Positions 8,581 through 16,023 are shown, counted from the first letter of the stretch. The stretch: DNA of 17,100 nucleotides from Verrucomicrobiota bacterium (GCA_014860005.1 JACZKP010000118.1:1-17100); one strand, 5' to 3'. Made by a program: numbers and translations. Notes: a model not told the origin generated them from the letters alone.

Positions 8581-8886
8581 TTACAACCGCTGGATGGTTT
8601 GAGCGCGAATCACAACCGTTTGTTGTCGGAATCGTTTTTCGAGTTTCCGACGATAAAGTCGCCACCAATCTGGTTTGGTGGAATTCGCCATCACTTCATA
8701 AACGACAATGTCTTCGCGTTTTGTTTTTCTGCCTGTGGTCCAGGCTCCTTCCGCTGGCGCCCGCGTGTCCGAGGTGAGTCCGCCAAATCGCTGGGTCAAT
8801 TCCGTTTTGACCTTTTGATTACGGGAGGTCGGGAACGGCTTGCCGCCGTTATCGAAGAGCGCCAAAAGGATTTGGATAAGCTGCAT
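8581..8886 (-). CDS. Conserved hypothetical protein at the end of the NHEJ operon
   Basis: A 101-residue soluble protein starting MQLIQILLALFDNGG. The core reads RFGGLTSDTRAPAEG, then DIVVYEVM, then WWRLYRRKLEKRFRQ. I recall a family of about 100 residues with this pattern across Proteobacteria, Planctomycetes and Verrucomicrobia but know no assigned function. It may be a small alpha/beta ferredoxin-like domain. The ATG lies 7 nt after the LigD-polymerase stop on the same strand, so it is very probably co-transcribed with Ku and LigD. No good ribosome site is seen, in keeping with coupled translation. A role in repair is inference from position only. Confidence 0.8.
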   Translation of the reverse strand: MQLIQILLALFDNGGKPFPTSRNQKVKTELTQRFGGLTSDTRAPAEGAWTTGRKTKREDIVVYEVMANSTKPDWWRLYRRKLEKRFRQQTVVIRAQTIQRL

Positions 8887-8892
8887 GAAAAC

Positions 8893-9813
8893 TCAGAGTT
8901 TTAAGTTTTTCAGCGCCGGGAGCTTTTGTTTCAAACTCAAGACGGGGGCGAAAAGGTCGCCCAGCTTTTGCACTCTTTTCAACACGACATCCGCTTCAAA
9001 GACGAGCAGCGACGCTTTCTTCTTTTTGAGTGCGGTTTCAACCTCATCCCAACTGATGGGAGTTGAAACGGTGGGATGCTCCTTCGCGCGCAGCGAATAT
9101 ACGTTGACGGTGGTCTTGTGATCGTCGTTTTGGCTCCAATCCACGAAGACCTTCCCCTTGCGCAGGCTCTTTTTCATGTTGGAAACCACCAGGTCGGGAG
9201 ACTGGTTTTCCATGAGTTCCGCCAACGCATGAGCGAAAGCTTTGGTCTTTTCGTAATTCACGGGAGTATTGAGCGGAACATAAATTTGCAGGCCTTTGGA
9301 GCCGGAAGTTTTGGCAAAGCTTTTCAGTTTGAGCGCATCCAATACGGTCTTCAAATGGAGGGCGATCTCGCAACAGGTGACAATGTCGGCCGGCGCCCCA
9401 GGGTCCAGGTCAAAGGCCAGCGCCGTGGGTCGGGTGATGGCGGGAGCTTTGTGCAAAAATGTATGGAGTTCCAGATCGGCGAGGTTGGCGGCCCAAACCA
9501 GCCCGGGCAGGTCGTTCATCACGCAATAGTTGACTTCGCCGCCGTCGGACTTGGGCACCTTCGCCGTCTTCATTGATTTGGGTCGGCCGGCGGGACACTG
9601 CTTTTCATAAAAGAAAAATCCTTCCACGCCGTTGGGATAGCGCTTCAGCGTAATGGGCCGGTCCTGCAAATGCGGCAGCAGCAACGGAGAGATGTGGATA
9701 TAATAATTTATGACGTCACCTTTGGTGAACCCGGTTTTGGGGTAGAACACCTTGGCGAGGTTGGTGACCCGGACTTTTGTTCCGTTGACCGTAAGTTGAG
9801 ATGCGGCGGCCAT
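8893..9813 (-). CDS. ligD: LigD-type NHEJ polymerase (primase-polymerase domain), stand-alone
   Basis: This encodes only the archaeo-eukaryotic primase-like polymerase domain of LigD (306 aa), which fills gaps and adds nucleotides at breaks bridged by Ku. Catalytic acids are D135 and D137 (AFDLDPG) and D225 (KVFVDWSQN), offset by two from D137, D139 and D227 of the Mycobacterium tuberculosis domain (recalled). The substrate loop KTSGSKGLQIYVPL carries Q176 where many homologues have His (KGLH). In many bacteria this domain is fused to the ligase; here it is a separate gene starting 7 nt after the phosphoesterase-ligase stop. No clear Shine-Dalgarno site is present, so expression probably depends on coupling. 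Confidence 0.92.
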   Translation of the reverse strand: MAAASQLTVNGTKVRVTNLAKVFYPKTGFTKGDVINYYIHISPLLLPHLQDRPITLKRYPNGVEGFFFYEKQCPAGRPKSMKTAKVPKSDGGEVNYCVMNDLPGLVWAANLADLELHTFLHKAPAITRPTALAFDLDPGAPADIVTCCEIALHLKTVLDALKLKSFAKTSGSKGLQIYVPLNTPVNYEKTKAFAHALAELMENQSPDLVVSNMKKSLRKGKVFVDWSQNDDHKTTVNVYSLRAKEHPTVSTPISWDEVETALKKKKASLLVFEADVVLKRVQKLGDLFAPVLSLKQKLPALKNLKL

Positions 9814-9820
9814 AATAATT

Positions 9821-11410
9821 TTATTGCGGAGCTTCGCGGATCACTTCTTTGGCAGCTTTGTCTTCCCGCAGTCCCAGGAACACCGGCTGGCGGAGCTTTG
9901 CATCCCGCGTCCACTCCGAGAATTTCACCTGACAGACCAACGAAGGTTTGAGCCAGCGGCACTTCTTCATTTCCCCGGCGGTGATGCCTTGCCCGAAGCG
10001 ACCCAATTTCTTTTCGGGAAGATTTTCAAACGGGCAATCGGGAATTTCCAATTTCTGGAACCGTTCATCCAAGCTGCGGAGCAAAGCCTCGTTGAAGCCG
10101 GTGCCGACCTTCCCGGCAAAACAAAGTCCTTTGTTTCCTTGATAACCCACCAGCAGCGCGCCGAAATGTTGGCGGCTGCCGGCCGGTGGGGTGCTGCCGC
10201 CGATCACGAATTCCTGTTGCTGGTGCAGCTTGAGCTTCACCCACGCGCCGCTTCTTTTGCCGCTCTCGTACGTCGAATCTTTTCGCTTGGCGATGAAACC
10301 TTCCAGGCGGAGTTTGCGGGCTTGCTTGAGCAAATGCGCGGCATTGCCTTCTAAAGAGGCCGAATACCTCAGGACTCCCGGAATGTTCTTCAAAAGTTTT
10401 TCCAACAAAGCCTTTCGCACGGTGAGAGATTTTTTTTGCAAATTTCTGCCATTCAACTGCAACAGATCGAACGCATAAAAGAATATGGCGGGACGCTCTT
10501 GTCCGGTGTCAGAAGACTGAAGCAGTTGAAACGACGAGCGGCCTTTTGGATCCAGCGCAACGATTTCGCCGTCCAGTATCGCGTCTTTCGCGGGCACCTC
10601 GCGAATCGCCTCTGCGACTTCCGGAAACCTCTCTGCAAAATCTTTCTCATTGCGTGAGAGCAGCCGGACTTGGTTGCCCTGCTTCAAAGCGATCGCGCGA
10701 AAACCATCATGTTTGATTTCGTAAATCCAATCTCCCTCCGGCGGAGCGGCGACCAGCCGCGCTTTCATCGGCTCAACAAACTTTATGGTAAATGGCGGCT
10801 CAGGCTTTTTTTTTACGATGGTCGCTTTGGAAACCTTGGTGCTTCCACTGTTGGAGTCCCAGACATCGCTTCCGGTCGCGAGTTGTTTCATGTTCTTTCC
10901 GGAAAGCGACGAGGTATCGTCCATCTTTTTTGACACGGGCCGCAGGTTGTCCTTGCCCCGAATTAGCAGCCATTGCTTGTCGTCGCGAAGGCGCACTAGA
11001 TACCACTCGCCCGAAAGTTTTTTGCCGCTCAGAACGAAATGGAGTTTTCCCGCAGCCAGATCCTTGGAAGGCGATTTACTCAAAGCCTCAAACGTGCCTT
11101 GATCCCACACCATCACCGTACCACCTCCATATTGCCCTTTAGGTATGATGCCCTCAAAATTAATGTAGGACACCGGATGATCTTCGACCTCCACGGCGAG
11201 TCTTTTTTCGCCTTTGGCGTAGGGAACGCCTTTCGGCACGGCCCAGGATTTAAGCGTGCCGTCGAGTTCCAGACGGAGATCGTAATGCAAACGGGACGCC
11301 GCATGCTTCTGGATGACGAAGCGGTGGCTGCGGGCCTTGGAAGCCTTCGCTCCGTTCGGTTCAACGGTTTTCTCAAAGTCGCGCTTCCGCAGATATTCTT
11401 TGAGGGACAT
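9821..11410 (-). CDS. ligD: LigD phosphoesterase-ligase (ATP-dependent DNA ligase D without polymerase)
   Basis: A 529-residue two-domain protein. The N-terminal 3'-phosphoesterase domain (about 25-150) has H36, H42, D44 and R46 in KHAASRLHYDLRLE, plus H78 (EDHP) and Y82, all spaced as in Pseudomonas LigD. A linker of about 55 residues with TKVSKATIVKKK leads to the ATP-dependent ligase domain: nucleotidyl lysine K233 in YEIKHDGFR, DGE at 280-282, EGFIAK near 370 and WVKLK near 390, then an OB-fold. It heals 3' ends and seals breaks in non-homologous end joining. It lies 12 nt after Ku and 7 nt before the separate polymerase gene. The Pol domain that LigD often carries is absent from this polypeptide. 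Confidence 0.95.
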   Translation of the reverse strand: MSLKEYLRKRDFEKTVEPNGAKASKARSHRFVIQKHAASRLHYDLRLELDGTLKSWAVPKGVPYAKGEKRLAVEVEDHPVSYINFEGIIPKGQYGGGTVMVWDQGTFEALSKSPSKDLAAGKLHFVLSGKKLSGEWYLVRLRDDKQWLLIRGKDNLRPVSKKMDDTSSLSGKNMKQLATGSDVWDSNSGSTKVSKATIVKKKPEPPFTIKFVEPMKARLVAAPPEGDWIYEIKHDGFRAIALKQGNQVRLLSRNEKDFAERFPEVAEAIREVPAKDAILDGEIVALDPKGRSSFQLLQSSDTGQERPAIFFYAFDLLQLNGRNLQKKSLTVRKALLEKLLKNIPGVLRYSASLEGNAAHLLKQARKLRLEGFIAKRKDSTYESGKRSGAWVKLKLHQQQEFVIGGSTPPAGSRQHFGALLVGYQGNKGLCFAGKVGTGFNEALLRSLDERFQKLEIPDCPFENLPEKKLGRFGQGITAGEMKKCRWLKPSLVCQVKFSEWTRDAKLRQPVFLGLREDKAAKEVIREAPQ

Positions 11411-11422
11411 GGAAACGTTATT

Positions 11423-12226
11423 TCAGGCCGCTTTTTTGCGCGGCTTCGATTTGCGCTGGGCGTCCTCGATGCTTTGTTGGAGCACGGAAACCAGATCAAT
11501 CACATTGGCAGGTTTCTGCCGCTGCTTCGCGGCGGGAACCGTTTTTCCACCGTTACTGATTTTTTCTTCGACTACTTTTTCGAGTTTTTCCTGATAGTCG
11601 TCTTTAAACAGGTCCGGATGCCATGCCTTCGACATGCTATCAATTAATTTTTTCGCCATGGCCATTTCGGGTTTGCCTGGCGTCGCAGCAGCGGGGGATT
11701 TGAAATCGGACGCATCCAACAGTTCGTCGGGAAAATGCATTAACTCCAGCATCAAACCCCGCTCCTGGGGCTTGATGGCCGCGAGGTGTTGTCGGGTCTT
11801 AATCACGACTTTGGCTATCGCGATTTTCTCTGAGTCGGCCAGGGCCTGACGCAGCAGTCCATAGGCTTTGTCGCCGCCCTTGCTCACTTCCATATAGTAA
11901 GGTTTGTAAAACAACAGTGGATCAACCTCGCTCTGTTGCACGAATTGCAGGATTTCAACGGTCTGCGTTGCCTCCACATCCACGCGAGCGAAATCTTCGT
12001 CGCGCAGCACCACGTATTTCCCTTTCTCGTATTCGTATCCTTTCACAATATTTTCCCAGGGCACTTCTTTGCCGTCAGCCTCGGCCACCCGCTTGTAATT
12101 GACGCGGCTCAAGTCCGAATCGCGCAACAAACGGAATTTCAATTCCTCCCGCCGGGTGGCGGGGAACAAAGTAATGGGAATGGATACCAGTCCAAAGCTG
12201 ATGGTGCCTTTCCAGATCGCGCGCAT
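11423..12226 (-). CDS. ku: Ku homodimeric end-binding protein (NHEJ)
   Basis: Bacterial Ku of 267 aa, which forms a ring on double-strand break ends and recruits LigD. It opens with the family's characteristic MRAIWKGTISFGLVSIP and keeps the NYKRVAEADGKEV, VLRDEDF and DPLLFYKPYYMEV segments, then a C-terminal part with MHFPDELL and PANVIDLVSVLQQS, ending in a short basic tail (KSKPRKKAA) of the kind that promotes LigD binding. I chose the ATG at 12226. The frame is open 27 codons further upstream, but those residues are Arg-rich and unlike Ku. It is the first gene of the leftward operon Ku, PE-ligase, polymerase, conserved protein. No clear promoter was seen in the 205 nt upstream. Confidence 0.95.
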   Translation of the reverse strand: MRAIWKGTISFGLVSIPITLFPATRREELKFRLLRDSDLSRVNYKRVAEADGKEVPWENIVKGYEYEKGKYVVLRDEDFARVDVEATQTVEILQFVQQSEVDPLLFYKPYYMEVSKGGDKAYGLLRQALADSEKIAIAKVVIKTRQHLAAIKPQERGLMLELMHFPDELLDASDFKSPAAATPGKPEMAMAKKLIDSMSKAWHPDLFKDDYQEKLEKVVEEKISNGGKTVPAAKQRQKPANVIDLVSVLQQSIEDAQRKSKPRKKAA

Positions 12227-12377
12227 AAAATTTAGAGGGTGGAGAGTTCGGGCTGTCTGAATTCGCCGTTTTGGTTTACGGGTGGCCCAGCGTATCCTGA
12301 CGACCATTCAGTTATCCGACTCCCTCGCACCCAAATTAGCTGTTGGTTTGTGACCGGAACAACGGTTCAAAATTCGC

Positions 12378-12420
12378 AAAACCCCAAGCCGCATCATGGC
12401 ACAATACGACTTGGGGTTTG
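12378..12420 (-). terminator. Candidate hairpin terminator after the ferritin-like gene
   Basis: AAAACCCCAAG at 12378-12388 pairs with CTTGGGGTTT at 12410-12419 around a loop of about 21 nt. It begins 12 nt past the DUF892 stop on the leftward strand. Four T residues close the stem on that strand, but no long U-tract follows and the loop is large, so termination may be weak. Confidence 0.45.
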
Positions 12421-12431
12421 CTTGCAGTTTG

Positions 12432-12962
12432 TTATTGCCCGGCTTCGTTGGCGATGCTTTCAGCAATTGCCGTCAGCTTTTCGTCGGCGGCTGTTTCCTC
12501 GTCCAGCGTCGCGGTAAGCAGTTCCACCGCGTCGTCGTGCCCCATCTGTTCCGCCCAGGCGCAGACCGTCCCGTAGGAAGCGATCTCGTAATGCTCCACC
12601 TTTTGCGCGGCGGCAATGAGGCCAGAGTCCAGGGCCGAGGAGTCTTTCAGCTCTTCCATCAGGTCTTTCCCTTCCTCCAGCAAACCTTTCATGGCTTTAC
12701 ACTCCTTGCTTTTCACCGGTTCATCGAGCGAAGCAAACACCTGTTCGAGCCGCTTGATTTGATTTTCGGTTTCCGCAAGGTGGGATTCAAACGCCGTGGT
12801 CAGTTCCTCGGATTTAGCCGCCTTGGCCATTTTGGGCAGTGCCTTGGTCAGTTGTTTCTCAGCGTGCAAAATATCCGCCAGTTCATCCAGAAACAACTCG
12901 TGTAGTTCGCTGTCCTTTGTTTCCGTATTCCGGGCTTCCGTTTGTGTTGTCGTGTTTTTCAT
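12432..12962 (-). CDS. Ferritin-like DUF892 (YciF-like) protein
   Basis: A 176-residue all-helical protein of the DUF892/YciF family (ferritin-like four-helix bundle, usually stress-induced). Likely metal ligands sit in LHAEKQL, the SHLAET segment, KVEHYEIASYG, and LDEETAADEKL. The N-terminal 18 or so residues are Thr/Asn/Glu-rich and probably flexible. The ATG at 12962 is preceded by AGGA seven bases upstream on the coding strand; an upstream in-frame start at 13010 adds only polar residues and lacks a better ribosome site. It lies upstream of Ku on the same strand, separated by about 200 nt and a hairpin, so it is probably its own transcript. Iron or peroxide protection is a family-level inference. 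Confidence 0.9.
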   Translation of the reverse strand: MKNTTTQTEARNTETKDSELHELFLDELADILHAEKQLTKALPKMAKAAKSEELTTAFESHLAETENQIKRLEQVFASLDEPVKSKECKAMKGLLEEGKDLMEELKDSSALDSGLIAAAQKVEHYEIASYGTVCAWAEQMGHDDAVELLTATLDEETAADEKLTAIAESIANEAGQ

Positions 12963-13178
12963 TTTTATTCCTGTTTGGTTTGTGCTGTTTTTATTTACGG
13001 ACTTTACCACCCCGGCGCTCCGTCACATCGCCGCCGGATTTTTGTTATTTAGTATCATTCGTGGAGGCTTTTGCCCTCGCACCCGTTCACCGTAGCTGGA
13101 AACAGGGTGCCCGCCATGGGGTACAATCCCCACCGCAGGGAATTGGGAAGAACGCGTCATTTCAAGCTTGCTGCTGAG

Positions 13179-13376
13179 GCGGAACCATGCAGTCGGCACA
13201 GGGTAGAAGCGACGCCTCGTCGCTCGCTGGTGGCGGCGACGCCCCCGTCGCCGAGTTCACATCATACCACCGTTTAGGGGTAAAAGCTGAAGCGCCGAGG
13301 GCGTCGCTTTCACCCGATGGCGAGCGTCGCCGCTACCCGCCGCTACCAGTTCGCAACGCAACTACATGGTTCCGGC
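13179..13376. repeat. Border inverted repeat enclosing repeat B
   Basis: GCGGAACCATG at 13179-13189 is matched, with one mismatch, by the reverse complement CATGGTTCCGGC at 13365-13376. The pair encloses repeat B, and the same word (CCGGAAC-AT) precedes repeats at 8359 and 14378. Confidence 0.5.
13201..13336 (-). repeat. Palindromic GCGACG-type repeat, family B, copy 1
   Basis: Built of short hairpins: 13208-13224 (7-nt arms, 3-nt loop CCT), 13235-13252 (7-nt arms, 4-nt loop), then the mirrored 13291-13308 (7-4-7 with one mismatch) and a degenerate 13319-13331. Its reverse complement aligns along its whole length with 16024-16163, including shared words around GTAGCGGCGACG, GGTGAAAGCGACGCCCTCG, AAACGGTG and GCGACGAGGCGTCGC. 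It is therefore a second copy in the opposite orientation. Confidence 0.75.
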
Positions 13377-13699
13377 TTGGGAAGCTTCGGGCCTCGTAGT
13401 GCAAAAAGCTCTTGGGATCGCCTCGTGCAGGGTCCTGACCCATGGTTGCAGTCTGCCGCGCGCGTCTTCCGGCAAACTTCCTCGGCCGGAAAAATCCCAA
13501 TGCTCACCTGGTTCCTTTCGATCGCTGAAGGGTAAACCTGCGGAGACTGACCCAGTGGCTAAGCCTTGAGTTCTTTCGTCCCCCCCGGTTTCAATTGAGG
13601 CCTTTCCTCCGCGCAAAAGCAGGTGTTCGCCTCGTTGTTGGGGATGCGGGGGAAGTTTAGTTTTGTCATTGTAAGAACGGAAAAATCAAAAATTAAAAT

Positions 13700-14017
13700 A
13701 TGAAAAAATTAAGTGTCCTCCTTCTATCCGGTGTCGTGCTCGCCTTGGCGGGATGCGGAAACCAGGGCAGTTCCAGCGATCCGTACAATACCGATTCCGG
13801 TACCACCTCGACTCCGAATTACGATCGGCGGAGCGTTACCAATGATTATCAGGGCAACGTTCTGAACCCGGTTCGCCGTGACGCCATCGACATGTCCAGC
13901 ACGAACTATCCGGGCTGGGGCACCAACGATCAAAACAGTGCCACCAACTCGCGCCCAACCGAAAGGGGAATCCAGCCCCTTGACTCCGAGCGCACCAACA
14001 ACGTGCCGAAGTATTAA
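13700..14017 (+). CDS. Small lipoprotein, hypothetical
   Basis: A 105-residue secreted lipoprotein. Residues 1-18 form a short signal peptide (MKK then a Leu/Val-rich core) ending in the lipobox LAGC with C19 as the lipidated cysteine. The mature part is Ser/Thr/Asn/Pro-rich, without Cys, and probably disordered, with repeated Asn-Asp and Arg-Arg pairs. I recognise no domain. It is expected to be anchored in the outer or inner membrane facing the periplasm. The ATG at 13700 follows an A-rich leader without a Shine-Dalgarno site. It is a single gene surrounded by repeats, and no terminator was seen after it. Confidence 0.8.
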   Translation: MKKLSVLLLSGVVLALAGCGNQGSSSDPYNTDSGTTSTPNYDRRSVTNDYQGNVLNPVRRDAIDMSSTNYPGWGTNDQNSATNSRPTERGIQPLDSERTNNVPKY

Positions 14018-14581
14018 GGTTCCATCGGGCCTGCAAAATTAAACGTGCGGATGGGGTAGGGCGGGCGCCCGGACCACGCCCGGCCGTCGCTGGCACGTCG
14101 TTTAGCGCAACAAGGTGGGGGAACGCGCGCCGGGCTGCAATCTTCGCGCCGCCAAATTCCGGCGCGCGATAACGCCTGCCTTCCACCAGCGTGACCGCAC
14201 GGCCATTTGCGGCTGCGAATGCGTCGGTTGCCCCGTTGAGGTAAATCTGCGAGCACGGCCGGGCATCGAAGCACACCTGAAGAGCCCCCTTGATCGAAGG
14301 CGCAACCATAAGAGTCATAAACTGCCGGGCTTTCCCTGAAGACCCGATGACGTGGGGAAGATGCTCCGGCCTTTAAGCCGGAACGATTCCATTGAACAGG
14401 AGGGAACGGAGAAAACAGAGCCGGAAACCGAGCGGTCCGTGACGGTTTGAAACGAAGAACAGCGTCCAAAAACGGTGGCTCCGGAACTGCGGATTCAACA
14501 AGGAAAGTCTTTAGTCCCCGCTCTTGGTTTCCTCTGTTTGCTCCTGTTCCAAATGAATGAATCCGGTTAAGTGAGGCCAAA
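14018..14581. other. Gene-poor region with a repeat and a doubtful leftward open frame
   Basis: On the minus strand about 95 codons from 14318 downward have strong GC at third positions and an amino acid make-up that could be protein (for example FDARPCSQIYLNGATDAF). However, the frame then runs through the lipoprotein gene in antisense and has no ribosome site. It may be a gene remnant. The right half is repeat E. No RNA gene was recognised. Confidence 0.4.
14366..14550. repeat. Inverted repeat of the GAACAGGAGG type (family E)
   Basis: Arm 14394-14420 (GAACAGGAGGGAACGG, then AGAAAACAGAG) faces the reverse-complement-like arm 14532-14550 (CTCTGTTTGCTCCTGTTCC). A small palindrome CCGGC-ctttaa-GCCGG lies at 14366-14381, overlapping the border word CCGGAACGAT also found at 8359. 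It was probably spread as a non-coding mobile repeat. Confidence 0.6.
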
Positions 14582-15067
14582 TCATCTTTGGTGGAGCCGG
14601 AAATAGCGGGCAGCGCCCGTCGCGGGCAGCCGTAAAGTAGTTACACCATCCTCATCCACCAGTGGCGCCGCCACCGGTTGCCAGTCCGGGGCCGACACGT
14701 TCGGTGTGGATTCCAATTCATATATGGCCGCGCTCGAAGCCCAGCGGAGCAGCACTTGGTTGGTCAGCGGATGAATGCTGATAGCCGGAGGATTCGTCAG
14801 CGCGATATCGAGGTAAATGTCCAGATTGGTATGGCCGAGGACCATTCTTTCCTCCTGCGCATCGTAGATGCTGAACCAGCGGACGACGGGAGGCGCGTTC
14901 GTCGGCCAGGCTTTGATCACCATCAGATTGTCGGCGTTGCTGGGCGCTGCGTTCCAGGCGAATTGCACGAAGCCGGCATCGCTCGTCGCGCCATCAAAGA
15001 TCAATTCGGAAAGGCAGGCGTTGTAGATTTCCACGCGCCAGACCTTCACCGGGGTCTGGGGAAGCAA
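14582..15067 (-). pseudogene. C-terminal part of the interrupted secreted protease-like gene
   Basis: 161 codons in exactly the same frame as the upstream reading frame ending at 15092, separated from it by one TGA and eight sense codons. It contains a probable beta-sandwich stretch (TPVKVWRVEIYN, then IFDGATSDAGFVQFAW) resembling carboxypeptidase-regulatory-like domains, and ends in LPATGAARYFRLHQR, a tail like those on many secreted Verrucomicrobia proteins. It has no signal peptide and only a TTG as a possible start. It is thus best read as the downstream half of one original gene of about 442 codons. Separate translation cannot be excluded. Confidence 0.6.
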
Positions 15068-15091
15068 AACCGGTGCGCCACGCGTCCGGAC

Positions 15092-15910
15092 TCAGACTTT
15101 GATCGCCGCGAGATCCGGCGTATAGCGGGTCGGCGGGAGCGCATGCCGGTAACCGGCGTTGATCATGGCGGCGGTCACGTTGGCGAAACGAACCTGGTTG
15201 GTCAGTTCGGCCAGGGTCAACCGCGGCGTCCAGATAAACATGGGGTCGGCCAGATAATCCGGATGTTGCGCCCAGTACGGATCAGTGATCGGAGGGGTAT
15301 TCCCGCCAAAGTAGATGTCTTGCAAGGGCGAGACTCCGGTCGTATCAGGCACGTTACGCAGGCTGTAGTATTCGCCCACGGCCGCGCCGAAAACGTGAGC
15401 CATTTCGTGAACGAGGTTGTGAATTTGCCGCCAATAATTCCAAAGAATCCAGTCGTCGGGCGCCGCCTCGACGAGGGCCGCGCGATCGTGAACCGCGTCC
15501 CAATACAGTTCCTGCGCCACGCCCGCCCCGTTCGTGCTGGACGCCATCCAGCCGCCGTGCGAATAGGGATAGGGTGTGGCTGCCGCCAGAAGCACGGAGG
15601 CCCAGAGTTCGTAGTAGGCTTCCCGAATTTCTGCGTTGAGGTTGATCGTTGGTAACTGTTCGGTGACGATGATGTCCTGGTCCGGGTCGAAGGTAAAACG
15701 ACGGTTGGTATTCTTGGCGAAAATGAGTTTGATGTCCTGCGCATAAAAGACCAGCCGCGATTTCAATTCCTGACTCGGGATTCCCTGGGCCAGATCGGGA
15801 TGGAGGAAAAAACGAAACCGATGATAAACCAGATTGGTCTGGGCCAAACCAGTGCCCGCACTCCACAAGAGCAGCAGCCATACCGCCATGCGAACAGACC
15901 CGGGTTTCAT
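15092..15910 (-). CDS. Secreted HExxH zinc metalloprotease-like protein, truncated by TGA
   Basis: 272 residues with a signal peptide (about 1-23: MKPGSVRMAV, a Leu/Trp core, GTGLAQ). The zinc motif is H168-E-M-A-H172, followed by VFGAAVGE, giving HExxHxxGxxxGE. This is like metzincins up to the Gly, but without the third His at the usual place; E180 might serve as a ligand instead, as in gluzincin-like enzymes. The rest is rich in Trp and Tyr with no domain I can name. The stop TGA at 15092-15094 falls inside what looks like a beta-rich domain that continues in frame. Function as a periplasmic or exported peptidase is inference. ATG 15910 was preferred over an internal Met at residue 8. Confidence 0.7.
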   Translation of the reverse strand: MKPGSVRMAVWLLLLWSAGTGLAQTNLVYHRFRFFLHPDLAQGIPSQELKSRLVFYAQDIKLIFAKNTNRRFTFDPDQDIIVTEQLPTINLNAEIREAYYELWASVLLAAATPYPYSHGGWMASSTNGAGVAQELYWDAVHDRAALVEAAPDDWILWNYWRQIHNLVHEMAHVFGAAVGEYYSLRNVPDTTGVSPLQDIYFGGNTPPITDPYWAQHPDYLADPMFIWTPRLTLAELTNQVRFANVTAAMINAGYRHALPPTRYTPDLAAIKV

Positions 15911-16023
15911 CGCACGCCGAAACTAAACCCATCTCCCAGCGCAACAAGCGGAGTCGCGACGATACGGTCGCAGCTAATGTGAATGCTTAGGAGTACCCGC
16001 CGAAAGGATGGCGAAGCGAGCGC

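Larger units (their letters stand above)
13011..13699. other. Gene-free, repeat-bearing region
   Basis: Nothing here looks like a real gene. The left part has GGGGTACAATCCCC-type short palindromes (about 13118-13131). The middle holds repeat B (13201-13336) inside a border inverted repeat (13179-13190 and 13365-13376). From about 13390 to 13690 no repeat, RNA or gene was recognised. The last 30 nt are A-rich and form the leader of the lipoprotein gene. Confidence 0.6.

Noticed and set aside
11039..11647. 202-codon plus-strand frame across the Ku/LigD junction
   Set aside because: Antisense to two clearly identified genes; no ribosome site and no family resemblance.
13201..13336. CRISPR-like array from recurring GCGACG words
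   Set aside because: The units are palindromes of differing length with mirrored order and no regular unique spacers; no cas gene is nearby.
14014..14580. 188-codon minus-strand frame across repeat E
   Set aside because: It consists of repeat E translation plus an alternative frame of the region next to the lipoprotein; no domain or ribosome site.
15068..15094. Selenocysteine reading of the TGA in the protease-like gene
   Set aside because: No convincing SECIS hairpin right after the TGA, and a Trp-to-stop change explains it more simply. Kept only as a minor option in the finding.
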